From: Megascapheus bottae | Lineage: Eukaryota; Chordata; Mammalia; Rodentia; Geomyidae | Direction: 5' to 3' | DNA: 64,000 nt | Assembly (NCBI GenBank): GCA_024803745.1 | Contig: JANJXV010000013.1 | Location: forward strand, 32,096,001-32,160,000 | Translations under genes and position numbers: made by a program | Notes under the pieces: generated by a model | Database searches by the model: none | The model's input: only the letters and a program-made list of their open reading frames with translations | What the model was told of the DNA's origin: nothing | Shown here: positions 34,861 to 45,983 of the stretch, one piece after another | How positions within the stretch are numbered: position 1 is the first letter of the stretch | Layout: the number at the start of each line of letters is the position of its first letter

Positions 34861-36890
34861 GGGTCTCTCCCTTGCAGACATGATAGGCTTAGATAATAAA
34901 CAGAGAAACCACAGAGACAGAAAAGTAAAAATACTTGTAAAGTTGAGTAATCACTTGTGCTAAGACTGTTGTGTGTGCATAAGCGTAAAGGCCAACTCTC
35001 AAAATGTCTTTGTGAATTTTTGGTAAGTTAGGATTAGAAGAAGGGACTTGAGAATGACAGCAGAGATAAAGGAAGAACAGGACTAGCCAGGTTCAAGCTT
35101 CAATAACTGATGTGCAGTGTATTCTCTAAGTTGAGGGGCCTCTCCTAAAATGGATTCTAAGGGTGTCCACAGCCACCCCAGCTCTGTCTCAAATTATCCT
35201 GACTCATCCCATCCAATTGTGAGAATTTTGTTTATCCATTGCCCAGTTGGAACCTGAGAGTTTATGCTTGCTTATATATCTTTCAGAGATATTTTCATAT
35301 AACTCAGGGATATTTTATAAAACCAAATCCCTTGAGGGGAAAAAGAGCTGAAGAAAAGTAAAAAAGACTATAGTCTTTTCTATTAACATTTAAACCCAAA
35401 CAAGCCATTTTTCTGAAAGCCAACCAGAATCTCTGCAGTCTTCTGTTAGAGGGGAAAGCAGTCTTAATTGAGCCCTACAGGTGAAATTACAATGGACAGC
35501 TCAGAAAAAAAGGAAAAATATATTTAGGGATAAAAAGCTTAATGTTGAAAAGTGAGCCAAGATAGAGCAGCCCTCTTTCTTCTTTTCCTTGTCTCCTTAT
35601 ATGGTTCAATGAATTCCTCTAACTTTCTGAATGCTTAAGGGGCTTTCAGACTTTTCATTAATACTATCTCGACTTATGACATAACCATTGATTCTGGTTC
35701 AACTGACTCTCAATATTATCCTCCAAAAATAAATGATGGTCCATTGAGTGCATGACAGAAGTGAAGACAGCTGAATATCCGGGAACTATTTCTGAAGCTA
35801 CAGGTTTCATAAGGACAGACATTTTGGCTTCTGTTAGCCTTTCTGGCTGTCAGCAAGAGGTAAGGACACATGAACAGTAACCTGCCGGTCACTCGCAGGG
35901 TTCAGTGAATACTGTCCACTTCAGTTTCTTGATTCTTTCCTTCTTGAGCTAGTAGTATCTCTAGCGAAACAGCAATAAAGGAAAGCTGATATACACTGTG
36001 TGTGCATTGTGGTAAATGACAATGGAAGATTGAAATTGGGGTTTAGCCAGTCCTCTGATTCTCTAGGATGCTTTGGACTTGTCTCTGATATATGCAAAAT
36101 GGATGTCTCTGAAAACTCATCTCTTGCAAAAAGCATGAGGTGTATTATTAAAAACTGAAAAACCTACCACAATCTTTCTTTGCCAAATACCTTTGCACTC
36201 TCCCACCATCTCTTTGACTATTTGTCTGCCTGTCTGCCTCTCTTTTTCATCTGAGTTTCCCCCAACCTCCACTAATCTCAGCTCAGGGAAATGGTAGAAG
36301 GCACTATCCTTATATTTGACATGGAGCAGTTCATCAAAGGTGTCTCAGGATAAACTGAATGTTGAATCTCTGCCCTTGGATTTGGCAACTTAGGTTTAAG
36401 ATGGAGAAAAATAAGTTAAGAGCTAGAGAGTAGTTAGTAGGTATTGTAATAATGAGCCAGATTGTGGTTTAGAGTTCAGAGAGAGCACAAATTGCCATGG
36501 AGAGGAGGAAAATTTGACTCCCTTTTCTCGAGCTTTGTATTTTGTGGAAACCTTCTCCTGTGGCTCTAATACATATAAGCATGAACATTTGATTCATATG
36601 CTTAGATTCTTGAAATTAGGAAGACTTTTTTTAAAAAAATCACACAATTTGGACACTCATGGAAACTGCAACATAAGGATATATGTTGGGATAAAAAGAG
36701 CTTAATTTTTAATCAGTATGTGAAAAAGAGGAAGAGTGGTATTCTACACATTTCAAATAACCTTTTTCTTACTATATCATTTTGCAATTTAAAAAAGCTA
36801 AAATTAAAAAAGCTAAAATGCTTTCTCCAGGGATGTGCATTTCTGGCTGCTAAGCATTCTGAAGTTAGTTCATTTGTGCTAAGATAAAGT
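34861..36890. other. Unique non-coding DNA
   Basis: About 2 kb with no recognised repeat or gene. Confidence 0.45.
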
Positions 36891-36894
36891 GCAT

Positions 36895-37105
36895 GGACTG
36901 AGTAGCGTAAAAACAACAGAAATGCATTGCTCGGAGTTCTGAAGGATGCGGGTGGGTGTCAGGTAAGACAGTTCTGTCCTTTAAAATGGAGCCTATTGCT
37001 GTGTATTCCAGAGAATACAAAGAGGAGAAGAGTAGGCAAAGTGCACTCTCTCTGGAGTCTTTACAGGCAGTAATTCATTCACAAGGCCATTCTTAATCAC
37101 CTTTT
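36895..37105 (-). mobile_element. Possible MLT1/MST-type LTR fragment, antisense
   Basis: 'aaaacaacagaaatgcattg' and 'cggagttctgaaggatgcgg' fit the reversed MaLR pattern (compare 23.1 kb). 'aattcattcacaaggccatt' may be the far part. Weak match. Confidence 0.4.
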
Positions 37106-37124
37106 ATTATCCTCATAGTGAAGA

Positions 37125-37544
37125 TTGACTTTATTTTTCTTTAGTTTTTATTTTTTAATTGCTATCATAAATGTAATGTACAGAGGAGTTAGTTTCATAA
37201 GTCCAATAATGAGTCCAGTTCTTTTTGGACAATGTCACCTCTTCCCTTGCTCTGTTTATTCCTGCCATCCTCATCCACGAGTTATATAATTAATTTTCAA
37301 CATAATGTCCAGTGAGTACCAATGCCACGTTTGTACAGTCTTTTTCCCTCCGTTGAGGACTGACTTTCAACACATACATTCCAGGATTATTCAGACTATT
37401 GCATGGGGAAAACACTAATTTATATTTGTTCTAAATGTATTGTGTTGTATTGGTTTTATAATATTCACTTTTAAGTTTATTTTGAAGTAGTTGTACAACG
37501 GCATTTCATTTAATTCAACATAAGAATTCATGAATACAATGCAT
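37125..37544 (-). mobile_element. Old L1 3' UTR-like fragment, antisense
   Basis: 'aatgtaatgtacagaggagt' and 'tggacaatgtcacctcttcc' resemble the complement of L1 3' UTR ends. The rest is AT-rich and uncertain. Confidence 0.5.
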
Positions 37545-38580
37545 ATTAATCAATGTTATTTCCTCTTCAGAGAAGTCTCTAAGTTTTTAGCCCATGTTTT
37601 AATGTTTTAATGGTTGTTTCTATGAAGATTTGTTTTGGAGAGATTAATTTTTTTAGCTGTAGATATATTTTAGATATGAGGCCTTTGTTGGTTGTATGGC
37701 TAGAGAAGATCTTCTCCCACTCTGTGGGCTTTAGATTTACATTGCTAGCTATGTCCTTTACCATACAAAAGCTCTGCAGTTTAATGCAGTCCCGTTTGTC
37801 CAAACTTTCTTTAATTTTTTATGTTTCTGGGTCTCTGATATATTGTATAGATGTTTGTTTATCTGAAAGAAGATAGGGAAGAGGGGAAACAAGATGAGGG
37901 CAGGGGTAGAGGGAGAGAAATGGGGACAAAAACATGAGAAAGGGTAGCAATGTTTGTGAAGTAATGCACCTTTTATCTGGCGAATATAATGTAACCCTTC
38001 TATTAATTACAATAAAAATATATTTAAAAAAAGGAAGTTTCAACTTGTGCCAAAGAGACCTAGTGTATCTCCTATTCCTTTCTGTAAAGTTTTCAGGGTA
38101 TCTGCTTTTACCTCAAGGTCTTTGATCTATTTGGAATTAATCCTGATGCAGGATGGCATAGAAGGATCCAACTTTAGTTTTCTGCAGGTGCTTAACCAGT
38201 TCTGCCAGCACCATTTGTTGAAGAGACTGTCTTTCTTCCATTCTATTTTTTGGCTCCCTTATCAAAGATTAGGTGGCCATAGGCCTGCAGGTTGATTCCT
38301 GGGTCTTCAGTTCTATTTCATTGGTCCTCAGGCCTGTTCTTGTGCCAGTGCCAAGCTGTTTTGGTCACTATAGCTTGTAATAGAGTCTAAAGTTTGGTAT
38401 TGATATTCCTCCAGTCCTGTTCTTTCTGCTAATAATTGTTTTTGTTATATGGGGTCTTTTATTATTCCACATGAAATTTTGGATTGCTTCTTCTAGTTCC
38501 TTAGAGAATGACATTGGGATATTGATGGGTATTGCATTGACTTTGTAGATAGCCCTTGGCAAAATTGCCTTTTCTATATC
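37545..38580 (-). mobile_element. L1 ORF2 segment, antisense, split by another L1 3' end
   Basis: The minus strand encodes recognisable ORF2 stretches. At 38368-38613 it reads 'AIYKVNAIPINIPMSF', 'FMWNNKRPHITKTI' and 'NRTGGISIPNFRLYYKL', from the part of ORF2 downstream of the reverse transcriptase core. At 37579-37803 it reads 'DCIKLQSFCMVKDIASNV' and '[19 protein letters not shown]'. The two halves are separated by a plus-strand L1 3' end at 37832-38035. No 3' UTR is attached at the left edge, so the copy is broken there. Confidence 0.88.
37832..38035 (+). mobile_element. L1 3' UTR fragment nested in antisense L1
   Basis: 'gatatattgtatagatgttt', purine-rich tract 37870-37930, 'gtaatgcaccttttatctgg', 'attacaataaaaatatattt' and A tail to about 38032. 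The host ORF2 sequence resumes at 38036 with about ten bases missing relative to the copy at 10.36 kb. I see no clear duplication. Confidence 0.85.
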
Positions 38581-38770
38581 CATTGAGATAATCAATGAAA
38601 AGTTTGAAAACATAAAGAAGGATATACATGAATGTGAGGAAGCCCATCAAAGAATAATGGAGGAATTCATAAAATCCACAAACAAAATGCTGAATGAATT
38701 CCACCAAAAGTCAAATGAGAGTAAAGCTTCTGAGCTAAAGGACTTCAAAGAGAACATTCAAATACTTACT
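38581..38770 (+). mobile_element. L1 ORF1-like segment, sense, abutting antisense ORF2
   Basis: One frame encodes a charged coiled-coil-like run, including 'NEKFENIKKDIHECEEAH', 'IMEEFIKSTNKMLNEFH' and 'ASELKDFKENIQ', as expected of the N-terminal coil of L1 ORF1. It joins head-to-head with antisense ORF2 at about 38580, an inversion or deletion junction. Confidence 0.6.
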
Positions 38771-38784
38771 ATTTTTATCAAAAA

Positions 38785-38905
38785 GGACTATGCTATATAG
38801 CTGAGATTGACCTTGAACTCAAAATTTACCCAAGCTGGTTCTGAAATTGGAAGTCCTTTAGCCATTGGATCTTGAGGCTGAGATTACAGACCCAATGCCA
38901 ACAGT
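38785..38905 (-). mobile_element. B1-like SINE monomer, antisense, diverged
   Basis: 'tatagctgagattgaccttg', 'acccaagctggttctgaaat' and 'gaggctgagattacagaccc' fit a reversed 7SL-like unit. Confidence 0.55.
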
Positions 38906-38959
38906 CTAAGTGTTTGTTTTAAACTCGAAGGTCTCCAGAGTACTTGGTCTCAATAGTAC

Positions 38960-40010
38960 CCAGGCAGAAACATTTTAGTTTGATGCAGTCCCATTTCAAA
39001 AATCATTTTTGATTTGCTATGCCTTTTGGATCTTTACTCAGAAAGTTTGCACCTGAACCTATAAGTTTGCACATGAACCCTAAAGTTGTCCCTATGCTTT
39101 CCTGTAATAGTTTTAAGTTTCACAACTTACAATAAGATGTTTAATCCATTTCGAGTTGGTGCTGGTGTAAGATGCTATATAAATATCTAGTTTTAGTTTT
39201 CTGCATGTGGATATCCAGTTTTGCCACTACCATTTGTTGATGAGGCTGTCTTTCTTTGAACCTATGTGTTTTCTTTTTTGCTTCCTTATCAAATGTTAAA
39301 GGGCTGTAGGTCTGTGGCTTCTTTTCATTTCTGAGTCCCCTGTTTCATTGGTTTTCAGGAGAGTTTTTGTTGCAGTGCCAAGCTGTTTTCATTTCTATGA
39401 CTCTGTAAGATTGTTTAGATTTTGTTATTGTTATTTCCCCAGCACTATTCTGCCTGCTAAGGGTTGCTATTCAGGATCTTTTTCTGTTGTTGTTGTTGTT
39501 CCATGTGAATTTTTATATTACTTCATCTATTTCATTGATACAATGACAATGTAACATTTGTAAAGAATGGAAAAACTTGGAAAAAAATAATATTAAGTGA
39601 AGTAAGTCAGGTGTAGAGAGACAAAAGGTCAATGTTTTCCTTTATATGTGGAAGCTAGATTTATTTTACAAACTCATAAAATAAATATGTTGCAAGTGTA
39701 TACAAATGTATTAACTGAAATGTGGTAGATACAAGGGAGATCTCAAATACTGTAATTCCTTAGAAACCAAAATAAAATTCAGAAAAATAAAATACTAGAA
39801 AGCAGGTACTCCAGAGGGATGAGTGAGCTCATGGTAAAAGTGTAGACAAATGAAGAAAAGAGATAGAAAGAATGGACAAGAACCCAGTGTGTGTTCTATA
39901 AAATTAAGAGTGAGGGAAGAGATGGATAGGGGAAGGATGGGTGAGAATGCTGCAAGGTATGACACTGATCAAGTTATATTGTACTCATAAACTTTTTAAA
40001 TGACAACTTA
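38960..40010 (+). mobile_element. Older L1 with inverted 5' part
   Basis: 38960-39535 is antisense ORF2 ('ttagtttgatgcagtcccat', 'gtttaatccatttcgagttg', 'gcagtgccaagctgttttca'). From about 39545 the strand switches to sense: 'atggaaaaacttggaaaaaa' and 'aagtgaagtaagtcaggtgt' (last ORF2 codons), then a 3' UTR ending near 'gttatattgtactcataaac'. The missing middle (several hundred bases of ORF2) was deleted. The 3' UTR is the same old subfamily as at 46.7-47.1 kb. Confidence 0.78.
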
Positions 40011-40034
40011 TTTGAGCAACTATTTAAAGACAAA

Positions 40035-40335
40035 TTTCTTGTTTTGCTTTTGGTGGTATTTGGATTCAAACTCATGGGCTTATGCTTCCAAGGGGAGTAC
40101 TTTACCACTTGAACCACGCTCCTAGTTTTTTTGATGTTGGTTTGTTTTTTAGATAGGTTCTGACACTTTTGTTGGGGAAGTCTCAATAATGTGATTCTCT
40201 CAATTCTGCCTGCGGAGTAGCTGGAAATATGCCTCCATGCTTACTTTATTTTTGAGATATTTTTACTAAGTTTTCTCTGAGCCGGCCTCAAATTGTAATT
40301 CTTCCTGCTCTACAATTCAAGTAGTCAGGGTTTCA
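40035..40335 (-). mobile_element. Old composite SINE: ID-like and two B1-like units, antisense
   Basis: Plus-strand order: ID complement ('ggattcaaactcatgggctt', 'ctttaccacttgaaccacgc'), then two B1 complements ('gtagctggaaatatgcctcc' and 'gagccggcctcaaattgtaa'). Read on the minus strand the order is B1-B1-ID, as in the sense copies at 20.65, 30.92 and 57.03 kb. Confidence 0.68.
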
Positions 40336-40452
40336 ATTTTTGCTTTTAACTTATATTTGCCCTTTTCTTTTCATTTAGCTTACTAACATTCCCCATTTGT
40401 TGTGACTTTCCATTATTTAGATACTTATGCATTTATGAGTCTCAGCCTTTTT

Positions 40453-40649
40453 TATTTTGCCAGTCCTGGGCCTTGAGCTCAGGCCCTGAGCACTGTCCTT
40501 GGACTTTCTCAAGGCTAGAGCTCTACCACTTGAGCCACAGTACCACTTCTGGCTATTTTTCCCCCTATGAATGTAGTACCGAGGAATCAAACCCAGGTCT
40601 TCATGCATGCCAGGGAAGCATTCTACCACTAGGCAAAATTCCCTGCCCA
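40453..40649 (-). mobile_element. IDL-Geo dimeric SINE
   Basis: Full dimer. The duplication 'agtctcagscttttt'-type is at 40438-40452 and 40650-40663 with one difference. A short T/C insertion lies at 40556-40566. Confidence 0.93.
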
Positions 40650-40663
40650 AGTCTCAGGCTTTT

Positions 40664-42585
40664 ATGTAAGTATTCCTATTTCCCAATATCCTTTGCTTAC
40701 TGAAAATAGTTCTTGAGCTAATAGCTAGTGAATACCTATGGTTCAGTTGTTGCATTTCTGGTTCTTTATGATATAGTATCTCCAAAAAGATATTCATTAA
40801 TAGTCAAATATTTTTGATGCTCTGAATCATTTTGTCCTTAAGTTTTCCTTTATGTTTAGACTTTTTCTTATTTTAGACATGTTTTATTCTTTCTCTTCTG
40901 ATTTTATACTCCAGGTTATAGATATAAAGAGAATACTTGGAGTAATAGAGAGGACAGGGTCTGGTGTCCTGACTGGTTTTACATCTTGATTCTGCTCTTT
41001 GACTTTGTGTCAGTTATTTATCTTGTCTATTTCCTGTTGGTACAAAAAGGAAGTACGTAGCTATCTTCATCTCAAGTAGACCTGCTTCATCTGGTCTTGC
41101 CCTTTATCCTCTCTCTCTCTGGATAACTGAAATTCCCAATTTGTTTTCATTTCTTTAGATGAAAAATTCCCCAATAATATGAATCTCTCTACAATTAATT
41201 GATTGTACTAATGTCACAAAACAGGAGGTATATTGCTCCTTTATTTTCCTTTATTGCTTAGATGGCTCTGTTCATTTCAGTTTGTGTGCTAAAATCTAAT
41301 TCCAATTGAAATTGTGAAATAATCTGAGGTTCTTTCTATGGCTTGAGATTCAGAAATTGTTTAATATTGAACTTTATTTTTCTCTTCCAAATATGCCACC
41401 CTTGAAAGCTGTTCTTACAGAGACCATGGGTAATTGTTCAGACAGTTTTAGTTATGGCCTCTGAGACTGAGAAATTTTAACATGATCTCAAAGAAGGACT
41501 CCTGAGAGTTTCAGAGGCCAGGATCCATAAAGACAGGTGCCTTTAAAAATCCAACTCTCAGTGTTCATTGATTTGCTCAGGTCTGTGGATCAGGGTTAGA
41601 CCTTCAACAACCATAGGAAAGATAAGAAGGGAGACACATTCAATGAGATTCTGATGCTCTGCCAGGATGAAAGCAAACCTTTGCTAATGCAGGTGGTATT
41701 CTAGGTAGGACAATTATCTTTTTAGTTAAGAGTAATAAATTTTATGTTTGTTTAATTAAAAAAGAAAGTGGTTGAGACTGCTATTTTTTGTCTGTGACAA
41801 ATCCATGATGTAAACCAATGAGGTCTAGATGGGAAGAAAGAATCAATCGTCAAAATAAAATCCAAATCCAGTAGATGCAGGGTAGGCCTCTGATGAAGAA
41901 ATTCCTAGAATGAATGGATACTCCTGAATGGATAGCCTCTGCAAAAAAAAAAAATCCAACTCCAGGATTCAATGCATGGCTGTAAGACCCCAGACACTGT
42001 CCTTTTATTACTGTGCTACATTGCCCCATTCTGAAGGTTAGTTCAGAGCTGAGAGTGACTTCAATTAGTTTCTAAGCAAACCACTTCACTTCTAAGATCA
42101 AGATATTTAGATTGAGAAAATGTTATTTTCTTATTTAAAAAAAGTTATTACTTCATTGGTATCTGGTGAGAGTGTTCTAGCAACTTTGAGTAAGAGGAGG
42201 CTTGCAGTCTTTTCCTCTGCATTTGTTGTAGAGGTTCCATAATTCATTTCTTGAGCTTTTGAATGAGTATGTAGTACTCTCAAATGAATGTAATCCTGTG
42301 CATAATTTGTGAACAATATTTTGAATGCTTTTCACATATTCTTCATATTTATTTTTAGTGTATATGACATTCTCCTCAGTAAGCCCCAAAGGCTACATAT
42401 ATGGAATTGTTCACCAATAATAAAATAAACATAAAATTTCGCTTCTAATATCCAAATTGGGTGATTCAATGCTGTAATAATACAATTATCTTTAAGCACA
42501 AGTTATGGAGGGAAACTTTACATAGTAAAATTTAAATTTCTCATATTCTGTCACCCTGTCTTTTAGTAAAGCAATAAGCTAGAAG
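40664..42585. other. Unique non-coding DNA
   Basis: No recognised repeat. Two overlapping minus-strand frames at 42131-42389 could be an old decayed coding remnant but match nothing I know. An A run lies at 41943-41954. Confidence 0.4.
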
Positions 42586-42589
42586 CCAT

Positions 42590-42777
42590 AATTGGTGGTT
42601 CATGTCTGGTATCCTGGCTACTCAAGAGACTAAGATCTGAGTATCATGGTTCAAGGCCATATAGGAAAGTCTGTGAGACTCTTATCTCCAATTTACCACC
42701 CCAAATACAGAAACAGAGATGTGGTACAAAGGGGTAGAGTGCTAGTCTTAAGAAGAAAAGAAAGAAAGCATATGGGA
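42590..42777 (+). mobile_element. B1-Geo composite SINE, 3' end lost
   Basis: 'tggttcatgtctggtatcct', 'ggctactcaagagactaaga' and the start of the Geo arm ('gtggtacaaaggggtagagt'). The final B-box part is missing; the IDL-Geo inserted at 42789 lies directly downstream. Confidence 0.78.
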
Positions 42778-42784
42778 CAAATGC

Positions 42785-42979
42785 CCTTTTTTTTTTTTGC
42801 CAGTCCTAGGCTTGAAATCAGGGCGTGAGCACAGTCTTGCACTTTATCAAGGCTAGAACTCTACTACTTGAGCCTCAGCATCACTTCCAGATTTTTCTAT
42901 GTATGTGGTACTGAGAAACCAAGCTCGGTTCTTCATGCATGCAAGGCAAACACTCTACCACTAGGCCAAACTCCCGGCA
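42785..42979 (-). mobile_element. IDL-Geo dimeric SINE
   Basis: Minus-strand dimer with T run at 42788-42798. Flanks share 'aaatgcc(c)tt' (about 42779-42788 and 42982-42993). The left arm end is slightly altered ('ctcccggca'). Confidence 0.9.
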
Positions 42980-42993
42980 CAAATAAATGCCTT

Positions 42994-43529
42994 AAAAAAT
43001 GTGATCACAATAAAAGAAAGATTTTGGATCACCTGCTTTCTTTCTTGGTTTTCTGCTGTTTGTCAGGAGTTCAGAAAATAAATGAGGGAAAATGACATCA
43101 TTTTGAACGATAATACTTATGATAGTGATGGTGATAAAATAATAGCACTACTACAATATCAATATTGGGATGGATTAGATAATGCTGTAGTTATCGGAAA
43201 GAACTTTAAAATCTCAACAGATAAAAGCTAAAAGTTTTCTTTCTCACTCACTCTCATGCCTCTCAGATGTTGGTGAGGGGCTCTATCCTTTCACATTATT
43301 TTGAACAACTTCCAAAGACCAGGACTCAGTGGCATCAGTATTTGGTGATGAAGTACACAGAGTGTTTGAAAGACTCCCACAGACGCTGAAAATGATGCTT
43401 TTGCTCATATTCTATTAGTCAAAACCATCACTTGACTAAGCTTAGCTTTAATGGGGCATGAAAGTATGGTCCCCCCCCTGGGTAGGAAAAGTTATTATTA
43501 GGGAAAGCAATTGATTGTTTATTTATTGG
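42994..43529. other. Unique non-coding DNA
   Basis: No recognised feature; a run of nine C at 43470-43478. Confidence 0.4.
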
Positions 43530-43754
43530 AATTAGGGCTTGACCTTGGAGCCTTACACTCATTGGGGAGGTACTTTAACACTTCAAGTAGAACCTTAGTC
43601 ACTTTTTACTTTCATTATTTTTTAAATAGAATCTCACTTTTTCCCCAGGCTGGCCTGGATTGTGATCTTCCTATTTACACTTCCCAGAAAGAGGGATTGG
43701 CTAAGCCTTTTTCTTAATTGATTAAAATTATGTATTGTGAAATTTGTGCCAGGA

Positions 43755-43983
43755 ATTGGGCACTGGTGTCTCATGCCTGCAATCCTAGCTACACAGGAGG
43801 CTGAGATTTGAGATGTGTAGTTATGAGCCAGCCCAGGAGGAAGTCCCTGTGAGACTTTTATCTCCAACTAACCACTGAAAAAACAGAAGTGGTGCTTTGG
43901 CTCAAGTGGTAGTGCATTAGCCTTGAGCACAAAGAGACTTAGGGATGGTGTCCAGGCCCTGCATTCAAACCCCACAATCAACA

Positions 43984-44056
<73 letters not shown>

Positions 44057-44074
44057 GAAGGAAGGAAGAAGAAA
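43755..44074 (+). mobile_element. B1-Geo composite SINE with long (AG)n tail and perfect duplication
   Basis: Head 'gcctgcaatcctagctacac', Geo arm 'ttggctcaagtggtagtgc', end 'gcattcaaaccccacaatca', then (AG)n at 43987-44053 and a GGAA/GAA-rich tail. A 16-bp perfect duplication, 'gaaatttgtgccagga', is at 43739-43754 and 44075-44090. It interrupts an older composite SINE. Confidence 0.95.
43987..44053. repeat. (AG)n microsatellite
   Basis: About 33 uninterrupted AG units in the tail of the SINE. Confidence 0.98.
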
Positions 44075-44170
44075 GAAATTTGTGCCAGGACTAACCTTGG
44101 TACCAAGTTCTCCTAATGTTTACTTTCCAAGCAGGAAGGATTAAAGGTATGAACCATTGCTCTTGGCTAT

Positions 44171-45454
44171 GAAAGTTATTATTAATGAAATCTCTCCATG
44201 ACAAATTCTAAATGAGGATATAAGAAGCACTATACCAAACACGATGTAGTTCTATCCTGATTAAAAAACCATGCAAGGTAGATATTCATCAACATTTTGT
44301 CAGTAAGAAAACTGAGGGTCATAGGAATTAAATAAACCTTTTCATTCAGCTGGTGGAGGGTAAAGATTCAAAGCCAGATAGGCTTGATTCCATAGCTTGT
44401 ATTCCTAAATGTTATAATAAGTTGTTCTGATATTTTACGGTATCTAGGTAAGGCATTGCAAATTCATATGTTCTGGGGACAGGCTGGCAATAAAAATTCA
44501 TGAAGCACCTTATAAGTGATACATTTTGAGCTAGTATGGCTATAGCATATTTGAGAGCTCATATTCTTTTTGAAAAGGGGCAGTTGTATCACATCTTACA
44601 TTGATGATTGACAAGCAGAAATATATCCAATGGGCCATTATTGTTGGGTCTCTAGAAATTTTCAAAAGCCTTCAGAAATCTACATTTTTATGTACCATCT
44701 CTTGATTTTGAAATATTAAAGACAATTTGGAATTTAAAGAAAATTATAGAAAATAAAGCAAACTCATAGGTTAAAAGTATTCATAAATCCAAACTTAAAA
44801 ATCTCTTTACGTTGTCTTCTGGTGGAGCCTATCCTATTTGTTAGGGAATCATTAAGCTAAGAATAATCTCAGATTAGGTCACAATGCCTATGTCTATGTG
44901 TGATCTCTGCAAAACAGTACAGCCAGTGTAGCAAATCCTGGGGCATTCAATTGCAATGAATGCTCAGCACGAAGCATCTATGTGCTGGGGGCATGACTGT
45001 GTGTATATATTTTGATTTATGAATACATTCAATTGTTAAATAGAAACAGAAGGACTTTTATTTGTAGGCTGCTGATGGGCGATACACACTAGTTCCTTCA
45101 ATCTCTTGACTGTGGTAGAGTTGTCACCATTTAGTGGGGAGCTTTCCTAAAGAGACAGGGATTCAGTGCCCTCCAATTCAACTCCTGATGCACCAGCAAG
45201 CTAAGACTCATAATTTGTTTGACCTGCATTAGTTACAATGGAAGAGATGGAGAGGCCATTCACAGCCATAGTTATAGCAGGTCTTACTGACTTCTGGCAT
45301 TTAACAACTAGGAATGGGCCTGTGGGAACCTGGCAGGATGTGGCTCTTCCTAGAAAGGCAATAGACGGAAGTTTTGAAGGACCTTGGGGTCTACTTTGGG
45401 ATTTCTTAACTAGTGATTCAGGCATACTTTTCTCTAGTAAAGATCTGTTGCTAC
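44171..45454. other. Unique non-coding DNA
   Basis: No recognised repeat. Opposing 74-80 codon frames at 45201-45480 overlap on the two strands and show no domain. Confidence 0.45.
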
Positions 45455-45690
45455 TGGCTGCTGGTGACTCATACCTGTAATCCTAGCTACTCAGGAGGCT
45501 GAGAACCTTCGAACATGGTTTGAAGCCAGCCCAGGCAGGAAAGTCCATGATATTCTTATCTCCAATAATCTACTCTGACAAAGCTGGAAATGGTGCCATG
45601 GCTCAAGTGGATGAGTACAAGCTTTGAGCCAAAGAAGCTCGGTAGTAGCACCCAGGCCCTGAGTTCAAGTGCCAGGACTGATGTGCATGC
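45455..45690 (+). mobile_element. B1-Geo composite SINE
   Basis: Head 'taatcctagctactcaggag', Geo arm 'gccatggctcaagtggatga', end 'gagttcaagtgccaggactg'. Followed by a second short ID-like 3' piece ('gagtttaggccctagtattt') and a CA tract. Confidence 0.88.
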
Positions 45691-45725
45691 ACCATGAAAC
45701 CCTGAGTTTAGGCCCTAGTATTTTC

Positions 45726-45730
<5 letters not shown>

Positions 45731-45765
<35 letters not shown>
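45731..45765. repeat. (CA)n microsatellite
   Basis: About 17 CA units downstream of the SINE. Confidence 0.97.
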
Positions 45766-45766
<1 letters not shown>

Positions 45767-45845
45767 TGTGCTGGGAGATGGTAGTACAGTACACTCCTTT
45801 GATCCCAGGGAAGGCATAGGTGGGAGGATTGTTTCCAGCAAAGGA
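45766..45845 (+). mobile_element. Possible B1-like fragment
   Basis: 'gatggtagtacagtacactc' and 'tttgatcccagggaaggcat' resemble the first half of a B1 unit. Short and diverged. Confidence 0.4.
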
Positions 45846-45983
45846 AATATTTAATCAAATAGGCAAGGAGTATCATATGAGTAAAATCTAAAAGTCCTTA
45901 TAGATTTATAGGTATATTCTATCTATCACAAATGAATAAAACCTTTGATTCTCTAGGTCTGGCATACTTAATTTTTTCCATTT

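Larger units (their letters stand above)
43530..44170 (-). mobile_element. Old composite SINE (ID, B1, B1), antisense, split by B1-Geo
   Basis: ID complement at about 43530-43600 ('ggtactttaacacttcaag'), a B1 complement at 43625-43715 ('caggctggcctggattgtga') and a second B1 complement at 44091-44170 ('ggaaggattaaaggtatgaa'). The two B1 parts are separated by a plus-strand B1-Geo and its GA tail. Confidence 0.62.

Noticed and set aside
42131..42389. Two overlapping minus-strand frames that looked like a decayed coding exon
   Set aside because: They are in different frames, with no recognised domain. Kept only as an unexplained patch.
43987..44053. CRISPR-like regular repeats
   Set aside because: All regular repeats in the window are simple microsatellites without spacers, and the DNA is mammalian.
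43923..44144. Frame with (Glu-Arg)n
   Set aside because: It is the (AG)n tail of a SINE in translation.
45201..45480. Opposing 74- and 80-codon frames
   Set aside because: They overlap on opposite strands with no motif. At least one must be spurious, and neither resembles a known protein.
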